Assembly: GCA_944989445.1 (NCBI GenBank)
Contig: CALYLW010000562.1
Coordinates: 281,472 to 345,471 of the forward strand
DNA from: Ampullaceana balthica
Taxonomy: Eukaryota > Mollusca > Gastropoda > Lymnaeidae
Direction of reading: 5' to 3'
Length of the DNA stretch: 64,000 bases
Shown here: one piece after another, positions 35,400-53,913 of the stretch
How positions within the stretch are numbered: position 1 is the first letter of the stretch
How the letters are laid out: every line of letters begins with the position of its first letter
Program-made: the position numbers and the translations under genes
Notes under the pieces: generated by a model
Told to the model about the DNA's origin: nothing
Seen by the model: only the letters and a program-made list of their open reading frames with translations
Databases searched by the model: none

Positions 35400-35690
35400 A
35401 TCCATCCATCCTTCCTTCAAATCTTGTAACGTAAAATTAAACCACTTCTGATGGTCCTAGAGATCTCAAAATTTTACCACATATAGATCGTAGATGACAA
35501 TGCATTGTATCAAAATTTCAGATCAATCGAATGTACCATAATTAAATTCATGCACTTTTAGTTTTTGTCTATATAAATTTATAATCACTCACATCAATGA
35601 ACCATGCCTCAATTCGCCCTGGAAGGATACAATTGATCTCAATGTGTTGACGTCAGATGTGGGTGGTAAAGAGTTTTTTTATTATAACTT
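35400..35690 (+). repeat. R1 repeat, degenerate copy 5
   Basis: GACAATGCATTGTATCAAAA, TTTCAGATCAATCGAATGTA and TTTTTGTCTATATAAA keep the R1 core order; both ends are eroded. Confidence 0.6.
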
Positions 35691-35704
35691 TAAAAAGGAC
35701 TATC

Positions 35705-35850
35705 ATCATCAAGTCTTGCTGGCCGAAATATTAGCGTAATCATTTGCTGAAATGGGGGTACGAGGTTCTATTTTCAGTTGGGGAAAATGTTTTTTTTTAA
35801 AAATACATAAATTTGTAATTAATAATCTTTCTTTTTACCATTATCACATT
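35705..35850 (+). mobile_element. tRNA-like SINE (family 2) copy
   Basis: A degenerate B-box-like GAGGTTCTATTTTCAGTTGG is followed by a T/A-rich tail (TTTTTTTTAAAAATACATAA). The same junction is at 22445-22500 (GGGTTCGATTTTCAGTTGAG then T9). Related tRNA-like heads occur near 50365-50440 and, reversed, 43615-43690. Confidence 0.45.
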
Positions 35851-35959
35851 TAAGTTATTGACAATGAAGTTTAAATAATTAAATTGAATTGATAAGGTCA
35901 AAAAATCAATTTAAAAAAAAATGTTGATATTAAAAAGTAGAAAATAAAATAATTTAAAA

Positions 35960-36482
35960 TAAAACAAACCCGTAAAAACAAAGTTTTTGACTATAAATCC
36001 CTTATATATGAGACATAACTAACAGTATTGATTATTTTCAAACACGACAAACATTTACAGACTGAATCTGTCTTAACTCAACTTTGCTTCATAACCCTGG
36101 GGGGTGGGGGTGGGAGAGGGGAAAAGTCTGGTCACCGATTGTTTGACCGAGCTCAGCGTGACACATAAAATGTAAACAAAGGCACGCTGGTACTTCGATG
36201 GGTCGCGTCAACTCAACTCTCACGTGGAAAAAAAACAATAACAAACAGTGAATTTGGATTACATACGTTATATAAGGATAAACTAAAAATGCATTAATTT
36301 AATTACAGTACGTTCGATCGATCTGAAATTTTGATATGATGCATTGTTAGGTGAGACGGGTCCGTGTGCCAAATTTCAGCTCGATCGGATCACGGGAAGT
36401 GGGTCATTTTTTACTTTTGTTTTTCCGCCCGCCCTAGGCAGACAGAGAGAGATGACGACAGAAACGCTTTTATTTACATATA
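35960..36482 (-). repeat. R1 repeat, copy 6, near full length
   Basis: On the minus strand it starts TCTATATGTAAATAAAAGCG and passes through CTGTCGTCATCTCTCTCTGT, the GATCGATCGAACGTACTGT core and GTTATGTCTCATATATAAGG, ending ACGGGTTTGTTTTATT. At about 520 bp it is the best R1 reference here. The TC-start resembles Helitron 5' ends, but no CTRR terminus is seen, so the class is open. Confidence 0.75.
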
Positions 36483-37364
36483 GAAAGTGCACTAAAAAGA
36501 AGAAAATTTTAAAAATTCCATGATAACAGGTGAAATCGGTGAACCTATCCACAGCACATAAAAGCGTGGGGCGCTCATCAAATTATTTTATTTACCATGC
36601 GCTTACACAGGGACTGAGAAAGTTACATTATGAACTTGAAACACTAAATTAATGAAAATTGCTTTGTCTTTGCTTGTTAGTTTTGTATTGCCTTCTAAAA
36701 AAAGGCATTTAGCCAAAACATTATTTTAATTGGTCTGCCCTTCTAAGAGTTTAAACATAACTTGTTCTACTAGTTATTTACAATTTGTAGACAGCTTGAA
36801 TGTAATCTCAGTATGTCACCTGCACTTTCTCTACCCAACAAATTTAATTTCATTGAATTTTAGTCTACAAGTACAAGTAAAATTTCTGCACCAGCTTAAA
36901 AAGTTGCAATCTGTCAATGAACAAAGACTGAAGTTAATAAATGTAATACTAGAATTAAGAATGTTTTATTTTAAGCTATATGTTTCATTTAAAAGACTCA
37001 GTTTCCAAAACCTTTTCAACCCAACTCTTGATTATAAAAATGATATAAATCTAGTATGAGTAAGTTTCTTTAAAATGAAAGTTATGTTAATGAAAATCAC
37101 AACCAATCATAACCCAATATATATACAACAATTTCTTTATTGTTTACAATTTTCTAGTATATAGACCAAATAACTTTTCCCCCTTCCAAATAACACCAGT
37201 TTTTACATATTTTACACATTTAGAGAAAGAAAAACATTAAAATCAATTAAAAATAAAGTCAAATTTATTATACAGAAAAAAATGAGATGTGAATAACAAA
37301 ATGAATATAACACATTGTTCAATGACATTTTCATGAATGATAGTCAATGACAACTAGTTAAAAA

Positions 37365-45027
<7,663 letters not shown>

Positions 45028-45344
45028 CTTAATGCATAAAACTGTCTAGGTTTATTTTTTAAGCCTTGTTTTCGCAACACCGAGAACAAGAAATATATTT
45101 TTAAAAGTCAAAATAATAATAGTAAAATAGTAGCATGAATTATCATAAAATATATTGTTTAAATTTTTTTTTCCTTATAGTAAGGAAAAGAGTAAATGCG
45201 AAGACAAAATAAGTTTTATGCCATTTCCGTTTATTGTTTATATTAGTCCTAAAGTGATCATAATATACCGTTATAAATAAACAAGAGTAAGAGGCATAAG
45301 TACACGAATCGCCGCATAGACTTAATGATAATAACAGATTAATA

Positions 45345-45420
45345 ATTTATATAGCGCTGTACTCCATTAAGTAGCTGGGCTCACAGCGCTTTACATAAAA
45401 TAATAACATGCATATAAGTA
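45345..45420. repeat. Short dispersed repeat (TTTATATAGCGCTGTAC type)
   Basis: ATTTATATAGCGCTGTACTC and CTCACAGCGCTTTACAT form an imperfect palindrome around AGCGCTGT/ACAGCGCT. This kind of motif is widespread in invertebrate repeats; its class is unknown to me. Confidence 0.45.
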
Positions 45421-46170
45421 TTAATGATAATGATTTAAACTGATAATGCATTTAACATTCATTTTTTCCCCTCCATATTCCACATCCTAGCCTAAGTCTA
45501 AGTCTAACTTACTAAGTCTAAGTCTAAGTGAACTTACTAAGTTAACTAAGTCTAAGTCCTGCCTAATACTAATATTAATATTGATAATAATTAATAATAA
45601 TAACTATTTAATATCAATGAACAATAATTAATGCATAATACGACAATTCAATGATACAATGACAATAATAATAATATAATATAACTATAAGTTATAATCA
45701 TAGTGTATAAGTATAAGTAGTCAATAACTTTTACTATAGGCCTGGTCATAATATGGCGGAGAGCTATTAATAGAAATATTGGGGCTATATTTATATTTTT
45801 TAAGGACAGATTTCATAGAAATTTAATAAAAGATACGAGTCAATATGTAAATGTAGGTATACTGAGAAGGCTGTATTTTGTCAGCTATTTGTTAATTCTT
45901 CGTTAATTTAAGACAGCAAATTAGACTTGAAAAAGGAAAAAAGTTTCGTAATTTTACTATGCTAACAGTTTTGAGAACATAGTGATTCGACTGTATTTAT
46001 GCTTCAAAACATTGTTCCGCTAAAATGTAATCTAAAAATAGAACATTACTCGTTGAGCTATGACGTTTTTCGGCTATAGAAATGACCAACCCTATACTAT
46101 GACTATACTAATTATACTATAAATTATGGTATAACTATACTATAGTCTATACCATACTGTATTTTTGGTA

Positions 46171-47117
46171 ATCCTGCAGTTTCTACACTCTACACGTATA
46201 TTATTTCACAGCGAAATTTAATTTTCTTGTGAGAACTTACGTTTTAATTTATTAAATGCATTAATATGTTATATTTTAGCTATTATAAATTATAGCACTA
46301 ATTTGTAAGTTTTATTAATTTCTAAGGCTTTTTTCAGCCCTTAAAGCTACATAATCTGTGTGGGATGCATCCATTTTGGATATGTAGTACTCTACTTGCC
46401 GAGTTGTCACATTAAGATGCCTTATCTTATCTTATCTATACAGACGCTCCTTCTATGCAGAAGATAATTGCGTCCACAGACCATGACAGATGATCTGTTG
46501 GCAAGTGAAGCAGCGTTCACAGGCCACGGCTTTGTGGGTTCCACGCATTGCCCAGCCGCCTAACTAGTGTTAAGTACCCATTCGGAGCTGGGTGACTCAG
46601 GGACACCCTAGGCTAGGCCCCGGGAACAAATCCTTGCCTTCACATGGATTCGAACCCTGTGACCATCGGTACGACAGTCTAGCGCGCTGCCACTGGACCA
46701 CCGTGTCCCCTGATGCCAAATGAAATTTTCTCACTTAAAACCAAACAAAATAAGAATCAAACATTTAGTAATGAAATATAAAATGCAATTGTCTTTAAAA
46801 TATTTATTTATCTTCTAAGAACATTAAAATAGATGAATAATACTTTTAAAAAATATTTTCAGTCAGTAAATTTATTTTAGCATGGGTCGAGCCAGGTAAA
46901 ACATATCTGGCAAGCTAAACAAAATGGACGTATCGTGACCACATTTTGTATTATATAGAGCCGAAAAAATGCCTTAGAAATTAAAAAGACTCACAAATTA
47001 GCGCTGTAATAGCTGAAATACAACATATAATAATGCATTTAAAACATTAAAATTGTAAGTTCTCAAGAGAAAATTAAATTTCGCTGTGAAATAATATACG
47101 TGTAGAAACTGCAGGAT
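46171..47117. mobile_element. Foldback element with ~165 bp inverted arms, loop holding a SINE
   Basis: Left arm 46171-46340 and right arm 46958-47117 are inverted copies: ATCCTGCAGTTTCTACA, ACGTATATTATTTCACAGCG, AAATTTAATTTTC and CTAAGGC(A/T)TTTTTTC are all shared. Weaker similarity (ATCCATTTTG/GTCCATTTTG) runs further in. There is no coding sequence. A family 1 SINE at 46428-46711 sits in the loop. Confidence 0.8.
46428..46711 (-). mobile_element. tRNA-derived SINE (family 1), copy in foldback loop
   Basis: Same body and tail as at 7529. The tail repeats GATAA/ATAAG (about 46421-46436), typical of microsatellite-ending LINE-mobilised SINEs. The B box is slightly changed by an extra base (GGGTTCGAATCC becomes CAGGGTTCGAATCC). 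Confidence 0.88.
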
Positions 47118-47281
47118 GACAATATTTTTATACTATACTATTATTTACTATACTACTAAGACTAAATGACTACTATACTATACTATAGACTATAGTCAGT
47201 GGCGTTGCGTGGTATGTGCCGCCCGGGGCAGAACCCACATTTGCCGCCCGCCCCCCCCCGAAAAATATGTTAATGCTATAA

Positions 47282-47682
47282 GGGTCTGTCCATAAATGAC
47301 GTCACACACCTAGGGGGGAGGGGGGGTCTCCACATTTGTGACGATGTGTGAAGAGGGGGAGTTTAAGAATTGCGACATCACATCAAAACAAGCTACTTTA
47401 AATCAAAGTTCCACTTAAATAATCGATTTCTTTCTACATGTATTTATTTTATGACGTTTTAGATGGATTCATGCGTGTTACGATATTAGCGTGCAGTCTT
47501 ACACTAAATACATACTAAAATGACAATACATTGATTTGAAACATGCTCATTTTCAAATAGAAAATACTGCTTTTAGGGGGGTGGGGGTGTCATAGCTTTG
47601 TGACGTCATATTGGAGGGGAGGTCTAAGTTTTTGTGACGGTAAAATCGGCCAAAATTGCGTGCGTCATTTATGGACGGCCCA
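47282..47682. mobile_element. PIF/Harbinger-like MITE, copy 2
   Basis: Ends GGGTCTGTCCATAAATGACG and, from the right, TGGGCCGTCCATAAATGACG are flanked by TAA on both sides (47279-47281, 47683-47685). It has the G-rich subterminal repeats of the family and lies 85 bp inside the left end of the hAT. Confidence 0.78.
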
Positions 47683-48794
47683 TAAAGTAAAGATAGTCTT
47701 TATTAGAAAGTAATACATGTAATAAGGGCACAATACATTTTTATGTTAGAAATACAGAAAAAAGCTTAATTTTTAAAATAAAATTGAAGTTTAATTTTTT
47801 TCTCATTGCACAATCTTTCATGTATCAATGTTTTTAGTCATACCATGTTAAATAGCCAAAATAACTATTGATTAGATAATCTTGGTGTATTTGTTATTGA
47901 TCTTAATTAATTTTTTATTAACTTAATTTTAGAGAAGCTATTTTAACACCTTAAATTATTTAAGACAATGTTCGAATTAATTATATTATTTTAGGCAGGT
48001 TAACTTTAAGCCTAAATATCTTTAAAAACTTGAATAAATTAACTGGTCTTGAATTAATTTATTCTTTTTTTTTACCCGTGGGGTGAAAATATTCTTTTTT
48101 TTACAATGACACGTGAGATATTTTGTATTCTCTAATTTGAAGGCAAAATTTCAAAGTCTATTAGCTGGTGTACGAAAATCATATTTGTTTTCTAAATTCT
48201 ATATAACTGCAAAAAACTCACACGAATTTCTACAGTAATCTCATGTTATTATTATGAAGAATAAAACTTTCTTCTCAACTGCTTTTCTTCACAGTATGGA
48301 TTCATATTCGCCTCGATCACCAAACATTTGTTCTCTCGTTCTTTGATTAGAAGATTTGATTAAAACAATGAGGTTTCCACATAAAATTTTATTAAATGTC
48401 AAAGCATCCTTTAAGTATTTCATTAGTTTCTCTGTGAGAAGCCTCTGTTAAGCCTTTTCAACACAATACGTTTGTAAACAATTTCGGGCATCTTTGATAT
48501 AAATTAGAAAATAAAAAGATTTCATTGTGTCTATAAAAGTTCCTGTGTCTGTTTGTGTGTTGAGCTTTTTGTTTGCATCTATCAATTCTTCCGTAGCTTT
48601 AAAAATAACCTCAAAATGGCTCCATGGTATATTCATTATTTTTGTATCCTGAATTCTGTTTAATGCATTGCTTGTAGAAGCAATTTGATATTCCAAACAA
48701 AGTATGAGCATGGAAAAGGATGCGTAACAAAATTCTAGTGTACTAAAATAGTTAGAGAGTTCTTTTCAGTAAATGTATAACATATAAACAGGGT

Positions 48795-49020
48795 ATTAGT
48801 TAGCCTGACAGGACGTAACACAACAGCGAACGTTTCGGCATAGAGCCTTCCTCAACGGACAAATAGTACACAAATAAAACGAATATAACAAAAGAATAAA
48901 AACACTTAGCTGCGGTGAAATCCAAGTAGTCCAGGAGATAAAGTAAGGAGACAAAAGTAAGAGCTTATATAGGAAAGGAGAGGGTGGGTGTGGTCAATCA
49001 ATCAGGTTGTCAGTTGCACT
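48795..49020 (-). mobile_element. Penelope-like terminal fragment (tentative)
   Basis: The minus strand reads CCTATATAAGCTCTTAC, then GAGGAAGGCTCTATGCCGAA followed by ACGTTCG. The AAGGC...GCCGAAACGTT motif is familiar from Penelope-like element ends in many animals; this rests on recollection of the family and no coding sequence supports it. It is inserted in the hAT. Confidence 0.35.
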
Positions 49021-49234
49021 ACATTTTGCCGACTTGACAAAGTGCCGCCCGGGGCATTCACCCCCCCTGCCCCCCCCTCGCTACGCCACTGACTATAGTA
49101 TAGTATAAGCATAAGTATAGTCGTAGTCATTTAGTAATTAGTATATAAATTAAATACAACCACATTGACCACATGACATAAATTATGAGTACGGTACACT
49201 GATACACATTTACTTCATTTACTATTATTTACTA

Positions 49235-50085
49235 CTAGGGGCAAGTACCCGGCTTCGCCCGGGTTTAACAACAACAGCAACAACAACAAAAACAACAACA
49301 GCAACAACGACAAAAACAACAACAGAAACAGCAACAAAACAACAAAAACAAAACAACAAAAAAAACAACAAAACAACAACAAAACAACAACTACAACAAC
49401 AACAGCAACAACAACAAAGCAACAACAACAAAGCAACAACAACAAAACAACAACTACAACAGCAACAACAACAAAGCAACAACAACATGAAGGACATTGA
49501 CGACGCAGGGCAAGGGATGTGGACAACAACAACAACAGCAAAAACAACACAAACGCAACAACAGCAACAACAGCAACAACAACAAAAACAACACAAAAGC
49601 AACAACAACAGCAACAACAACAAAAACAACAACAGCAACAACAACAAAAACAAAACAACAACAAAAACATCAACAACAAAACAATAACAAAGCAACAACA
49701 AAACAACAACAACTACAACAACAACAGCAACAACAACAAAGCAACAACAACAAAACAACAACTACAACAACAAAGCAACAACAACAAAAATATTTTATGG
49801 CGATAATCGCCTTCTTGTTAATCTCGACACCAAAATGTTTATTAATTTGCGTCATTATTTTACGTCTTAATTTTCAATAATTTTTATTTTATATAGCTCA
49901 TATAGGGAAAAACTACATTTTGGGCCCCCGGGCCCCAGTATCTTATATATAAGGAACGAAACCTGTTTAATAACCTTTCCGGTATAATTTTGTGTACGTG
50001 TACCAAATTTCACGTTATTTGGTTGTCTGGATCTTGAGTTATTAGGGAACAGACAGACAACAAATGCGGCTTATATATATAGAGA
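49235..50085 (-). mobile_element. Non-autonomous Helitron
   Basis: On the minus strand the element starts TCTCTATATATATAAGCC after an A (50086). It ends with hairpin CCCGGGCGAAGCCGGG, 10 nt, then CTAG before a T (49234). The 5'-TC, 3' hairpin plus CTRR end and A|T insertion without target duplication are the Helitron signature. About 530 bp of the interior is an AAC-rich simple repeat. There is no Rep/helicase coding. Confidence 0.85.
49266..49790. repeat. (AAC)n/(AACAGC)n array inside the Helitron
   Basis: Two arrays (49266-49486, 49525-49790) are separated by a ~38 bp non-repeat spacer with GACGACGCAGGGCAAGGGAT. All six frames give low-complexity Gln, Thr, Asn or Cys/Val/Leu ORFs, none of which is a gene. 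Confidence 0.93.
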
Positions 50086-50099
50086 TATTGTAACTATAC

Positions 50100-51855
50100 T
50101 ATATAATAATTATAATAACCATAGACTTAGACTATAGCATTGTACAGTTACTTGATTTACTAGTAATATTTGTATACTAACAGTAACAGAACAATTTATC
50201 TGATCTCAAACTAATTTTGGGCATAAACTAAACAGAGAGATTATTCACACAGCTGTGGGAATATTGTCTAGCATTATTTACTCAGTGACGCATACGCATT
50301 GGTGTCCATTTAAACAATAAATAGTTATAACCTTTAAAAATCTTAAGTTTATCTGAACATTTCTAGATGAGTGGTTAAGCGGAGGCTATCTGTAATAGTT
50401 GTATTGGTGGATCAAATCCCATTGTGGTCGCTTTTTAAAAAAATATTATTTTTATTTATTTTTTTATTTAAAAAAAAATACAATGAGGTACTCGCAGTTT
50501 GCATTTTTATTCTATGAGCATTCAAATTTCAAGCAGGCTCAAAGTTTCAAGAAACGTTTTATTATTTTTCCCCATGCCTGTGTACTTGTGTAATGTTATC
50601 TGTTCTGTTACAGACTCTCCCTCTTACAGTCTGACGCTTTTGCATGCTTTAATTAACTTAAATGGCTTTTGGGAAAAATAAAAATTAGTCTGCTATGAAT
50701 TAGTACATAGTTTGGACCAACTATAGTCTATAGCAAAATTCTGGCATGCAGGTCCGCTCAGGTTCTTGTTAAAATTGATAAAAAAACAACATTATAGTCA
50801 CTTGAAAACTTGAAAGACGTTTAAAATGAGATTTTAATTAGTTTTATACCATCCACACCAATAGATATCAATAAGCAATGCTAGATAAATAATTAGCTGT
50901 AATAATAAATTAGATATTATTAACAAATATATTTCATTATCATACGGGGAGGGGGGATGGCTAGAGAACGTCAGGTCATTTTATGACTGAATTCAACAGA
51001 TAGCAAAATGACTGGTATTAAGATTTCACGTAATAACAACATACCAGTTATGGAATATTTTTTCTCAAACTCAAAAGGTTAACACAAAGAGAAGTAAAAA
51101 CAATTTATTATTAAAACTATTAGTAATACTTTAAATGCCCCCATTCTTCTGGGAAATTATTTTGATAATCGAAATGAACAATGATGTTCATGTATAGGCT
51201 TTATATTAATATTAATAGCCCTATTTAAAATTTACGAATTAAATACAATAGTCATTAGCTATTAGCCTAAGGACCCATAGCCTATAGACTATAGATTAGT
51301 ATGCTTCTAATTTAAAGTCAGTATAACTGTAACATTTTGTTTTTGGCTGTGGGAATAACGCTAGGCAATATTCCCAGAGCTGTGTGAATAAAACTTAACA
51401 ATATTCCAACAGCTGTGTGAATAACGCTAGCCTAAACTAAACTAAACCGGGACAAATGGCGTGTGTTAGTGAGCAGTTCACAATGGTGCCCCAACGACCC
51501 AACAACGGGTTAAGGGATAGTTCAAATTCAAACCGAAAGTAATAGAGTTAGGTGTGCACTCAACTGTGTTTAAGTTGTTGTTATTTTTTAGTGTACTGCC
51601 TTTAACAAAGTTGCCAGTTCTCAATTATTTAAAAATGTACCTTGTAGCTCTTGGCTACATAATTAATTTTAACTTAACATTTCTTGAAGTTGTGCTAATA
51701 CTAATAGGTCCTCAAACTCAAATTATATAAATAAATTTTGCAATAGAACACTCCCTAGTGACACTAAAATTAACCTTTTATTTATTATTTTAAATAATTT
51801 TATTTTAGAAGTTTTTATTTTTACATTAATTTAACTTTGTTTATAATTTTGCTTA
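50100..51855. other. Intergenic AT-rich stretch, no gene recognised
   Basis: It holds a tRNA-like SINE head near 50365-50440 (GAGTGGTTAAGCGGAGGCTA, GGATCAAATCCC) followed by an A/T tail. Three GCTGTGxGAATAxxGCTAG motifs recur (50252, 51347, 51411). Otherwise it is featureless. Confidence 0.45.
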
Positions 51856-53508
51856 GGGGCCGTCCATAAATGACGTCACGCACCTAGGGGGGGAGGGGGG
51901 GTCACACTTTTGTGACGATGCGTGATGAGGGGGAGGGAGGGGGGTTGAAGAAATGTGACGTCACATCAAAAAGGTAAATTTAAATAAAACTTCCACTGAA
52001 ATATTTGGTCGCTTACAATTTATTTAATGACTTTTTTTTTGTGTGTGTAAAATCAGTGCTTCTCAATGTGCCGGTCGGTAGGCCATCAGACGATGGTTGG
52101 CGTAAGCTATCAAGACACCAAAATTAAATCCAATTATAATCTTTAAGTTTGAAAACCCACAAGATAACGTATGAAATTGTTACCCTCGTCGTTTGATGTT
52201 GACATCAAAGCATTTGTGAGGTAGCTGCAGCTCCGTTTGGTTCTCTCACGGCAGGAGTTGGCGAAATTTTTTGCCAGTTACCCCAAAATATACAAGTTTA
52301 TGTGTGCGTTACCCCACCCCCACCAGACTCTAGGTCCTGTTCACATGACTCGGGGATTTGGGGGAGCGTCGTTAGCCCCTCCCCCCCAAATGCAACTGGT
52401 GAGTTTTACAAGCATGACAAGTGTCTAAAAATAATCTGAATAGGATTATGTGTAGATATTTTAAGTCATAACGATACAGAATATCCTTTTTCTTTAAAAG
52501 GGGGGGGGGATCTATTTGATAGAATTATAAAAGTTTTAAGTTTGATATAATTGTTCCATTGGTTTTTGGTAAAAGGCCCCTGGCCATTCTAGATATAATG
52601 ATAAATGAGCCCATTTAAAATTAGTCAAGTATTCGTTAACTTTATTGACTGCATCAAATTCTTGACATCGCAATTCAAGCGGAGCACAAAACAACTTTTC
52701 TTCTTAGCTCAGTTTTTAAGGCATTAATTTTAAATATCACAGTCAAGTCATGTGGATTAAGATTATTGTCACTCGTGTCAATATAAATGAAAGTAGGGTG
52801 GATTTAGGTGTCTTCGTATAGTACGTAGGTAAGAAATCATAGTTGTCAAATTTAAAAAAATGCATTTTCTGGAAGGAAGCGGTTCAATAATGGGCATATG
52901 TTCCAAGCGTACACATATAAATGACATATTTTAATAAATCTAGTGGATTGTAGTGGATGTTATATGTCCCAAATGAGTCTGCATTACCACCAAGAATTCC
53001 CTTTTGACCCCAGATGAGGTTATTTACCCCTGTTCGCCGACCTCTTTCTTACAGGATGCCCGTCAGTCAATTGAGGGATTTTTTAAAAATACATTTTAAA
53101 AATATTATTTTTAAATAATTTTTTTCTAAACAAATGATGATTAATAGTCAATGTTTAATTTGTATGCATTAAAATAAAATATAATCTAAGGATGTTAACA
53201 CAGTTCGTTTTCTGAAGGCCATTTAAAAGTTTTTTAAAAAGCTTCACTCGGGTTACGATATTACAATGTAGACCTTTACTAAATAAATAATAAATTCTTA
53301 AATGACAATAAAAGTGATTTGAAACATACATACCTATTTTCAAATAGAAAATAAGTTGCTGTTTTTTTTTGGAAGGGGGGGGGGTTCAAAGCTTTGTGAC
53401 GTATTTTTAGAGGGGGGGGGGCTAACTTTTTGTGACGACGCGTGACGAGGGGGAGGGAGGGGGTAAAAAATCGGCCAAAATTGCGTGACATCATTTATGG
53501 ACGGCCCC
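51856..53508. mobile_element. PIF/Harbinger-like element, long copy
   Basis: TTA lies on both sides (51853-51855, 53509-53511). Perfect terminal GGGGCCGTCCATAAATGA at the left is matched by the inverse TCATTTATGGACGGCCCC at the right. The right half carries GACGCGTGACGAGGGGGAGG as the inverse of the left subterminal region. At 1653 bp it is four times longer than the other copies, with interior sequence (about 52060-53360) I cannot assign and no transposase. It ends 405 bp before the TRAPPC12 start codon. Confidence 0.82.
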
Positions 53509-53913
53509 TTACACTTACATCAAGTCACAAAAACAAAGATCAAAACGGATAACCGGAAGTAGACTAAAAATAATAAATAAAAATTACATAATACTTCCGG
53601 ATGTGAAATGCCATGATAACTAATGGTAATCATGGAGTTTGACGTCCAGAAGAATCATTTTTTTTTATTGTTCATTTTGCTTTACTTCCTGTTGCAAAGT
53701 TGACAGTTCTCAATTATTTTAAAATGTACCCCTCAGTACTTGCATTCTTCAGATTAAATGTATAAGGATTTATTATGAAAAAAATTATACATAAGCACTT
53801 CTTATCACATTAAAATATTTTGTTAAATTCTTTTTGTATCTGTTAAATTTTTAGGATACATAACAATTTCAAACTTTAAAAAAATTGACTAACCTTAAAG
53901 GTTCCTGACAAGA

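Larger units (their letters stand above)
47197..49091 (-). mobile_element. hAT element (CAGTGGCGTAGC family), copy 2
   Basis: A perfect 8-bp duplication ACTATAGT lies at 47189-47196 and 49092-49099. The ends are CAGTGGCGTTGCGTGG and, from the right, CAGTGGCGTAGCGAGG; both have nearby CCGCCCGGGGC palindromes. A transposase scrap lies at 48711-48448 on the minus strand. It contains a Harbinger-like MITE (47282-47682) and a separate insertion around 48795-49020. Confidence 0.92.

Noticed and set aside
30841..36482. R1 copies as Helitrons
   Set aside because: The TC start fits in some copies, but no 3' hairpin plus CTRR end could be found, so the class is left open.
49215..49880. Several long ORFs (up to 178 codons) rich in Cys/Val/Leu or Gln/Thr/Asn
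   Set aside because: All are translations of the AAC-type simple repeat in the Helitron; no start context, domain or splice support.
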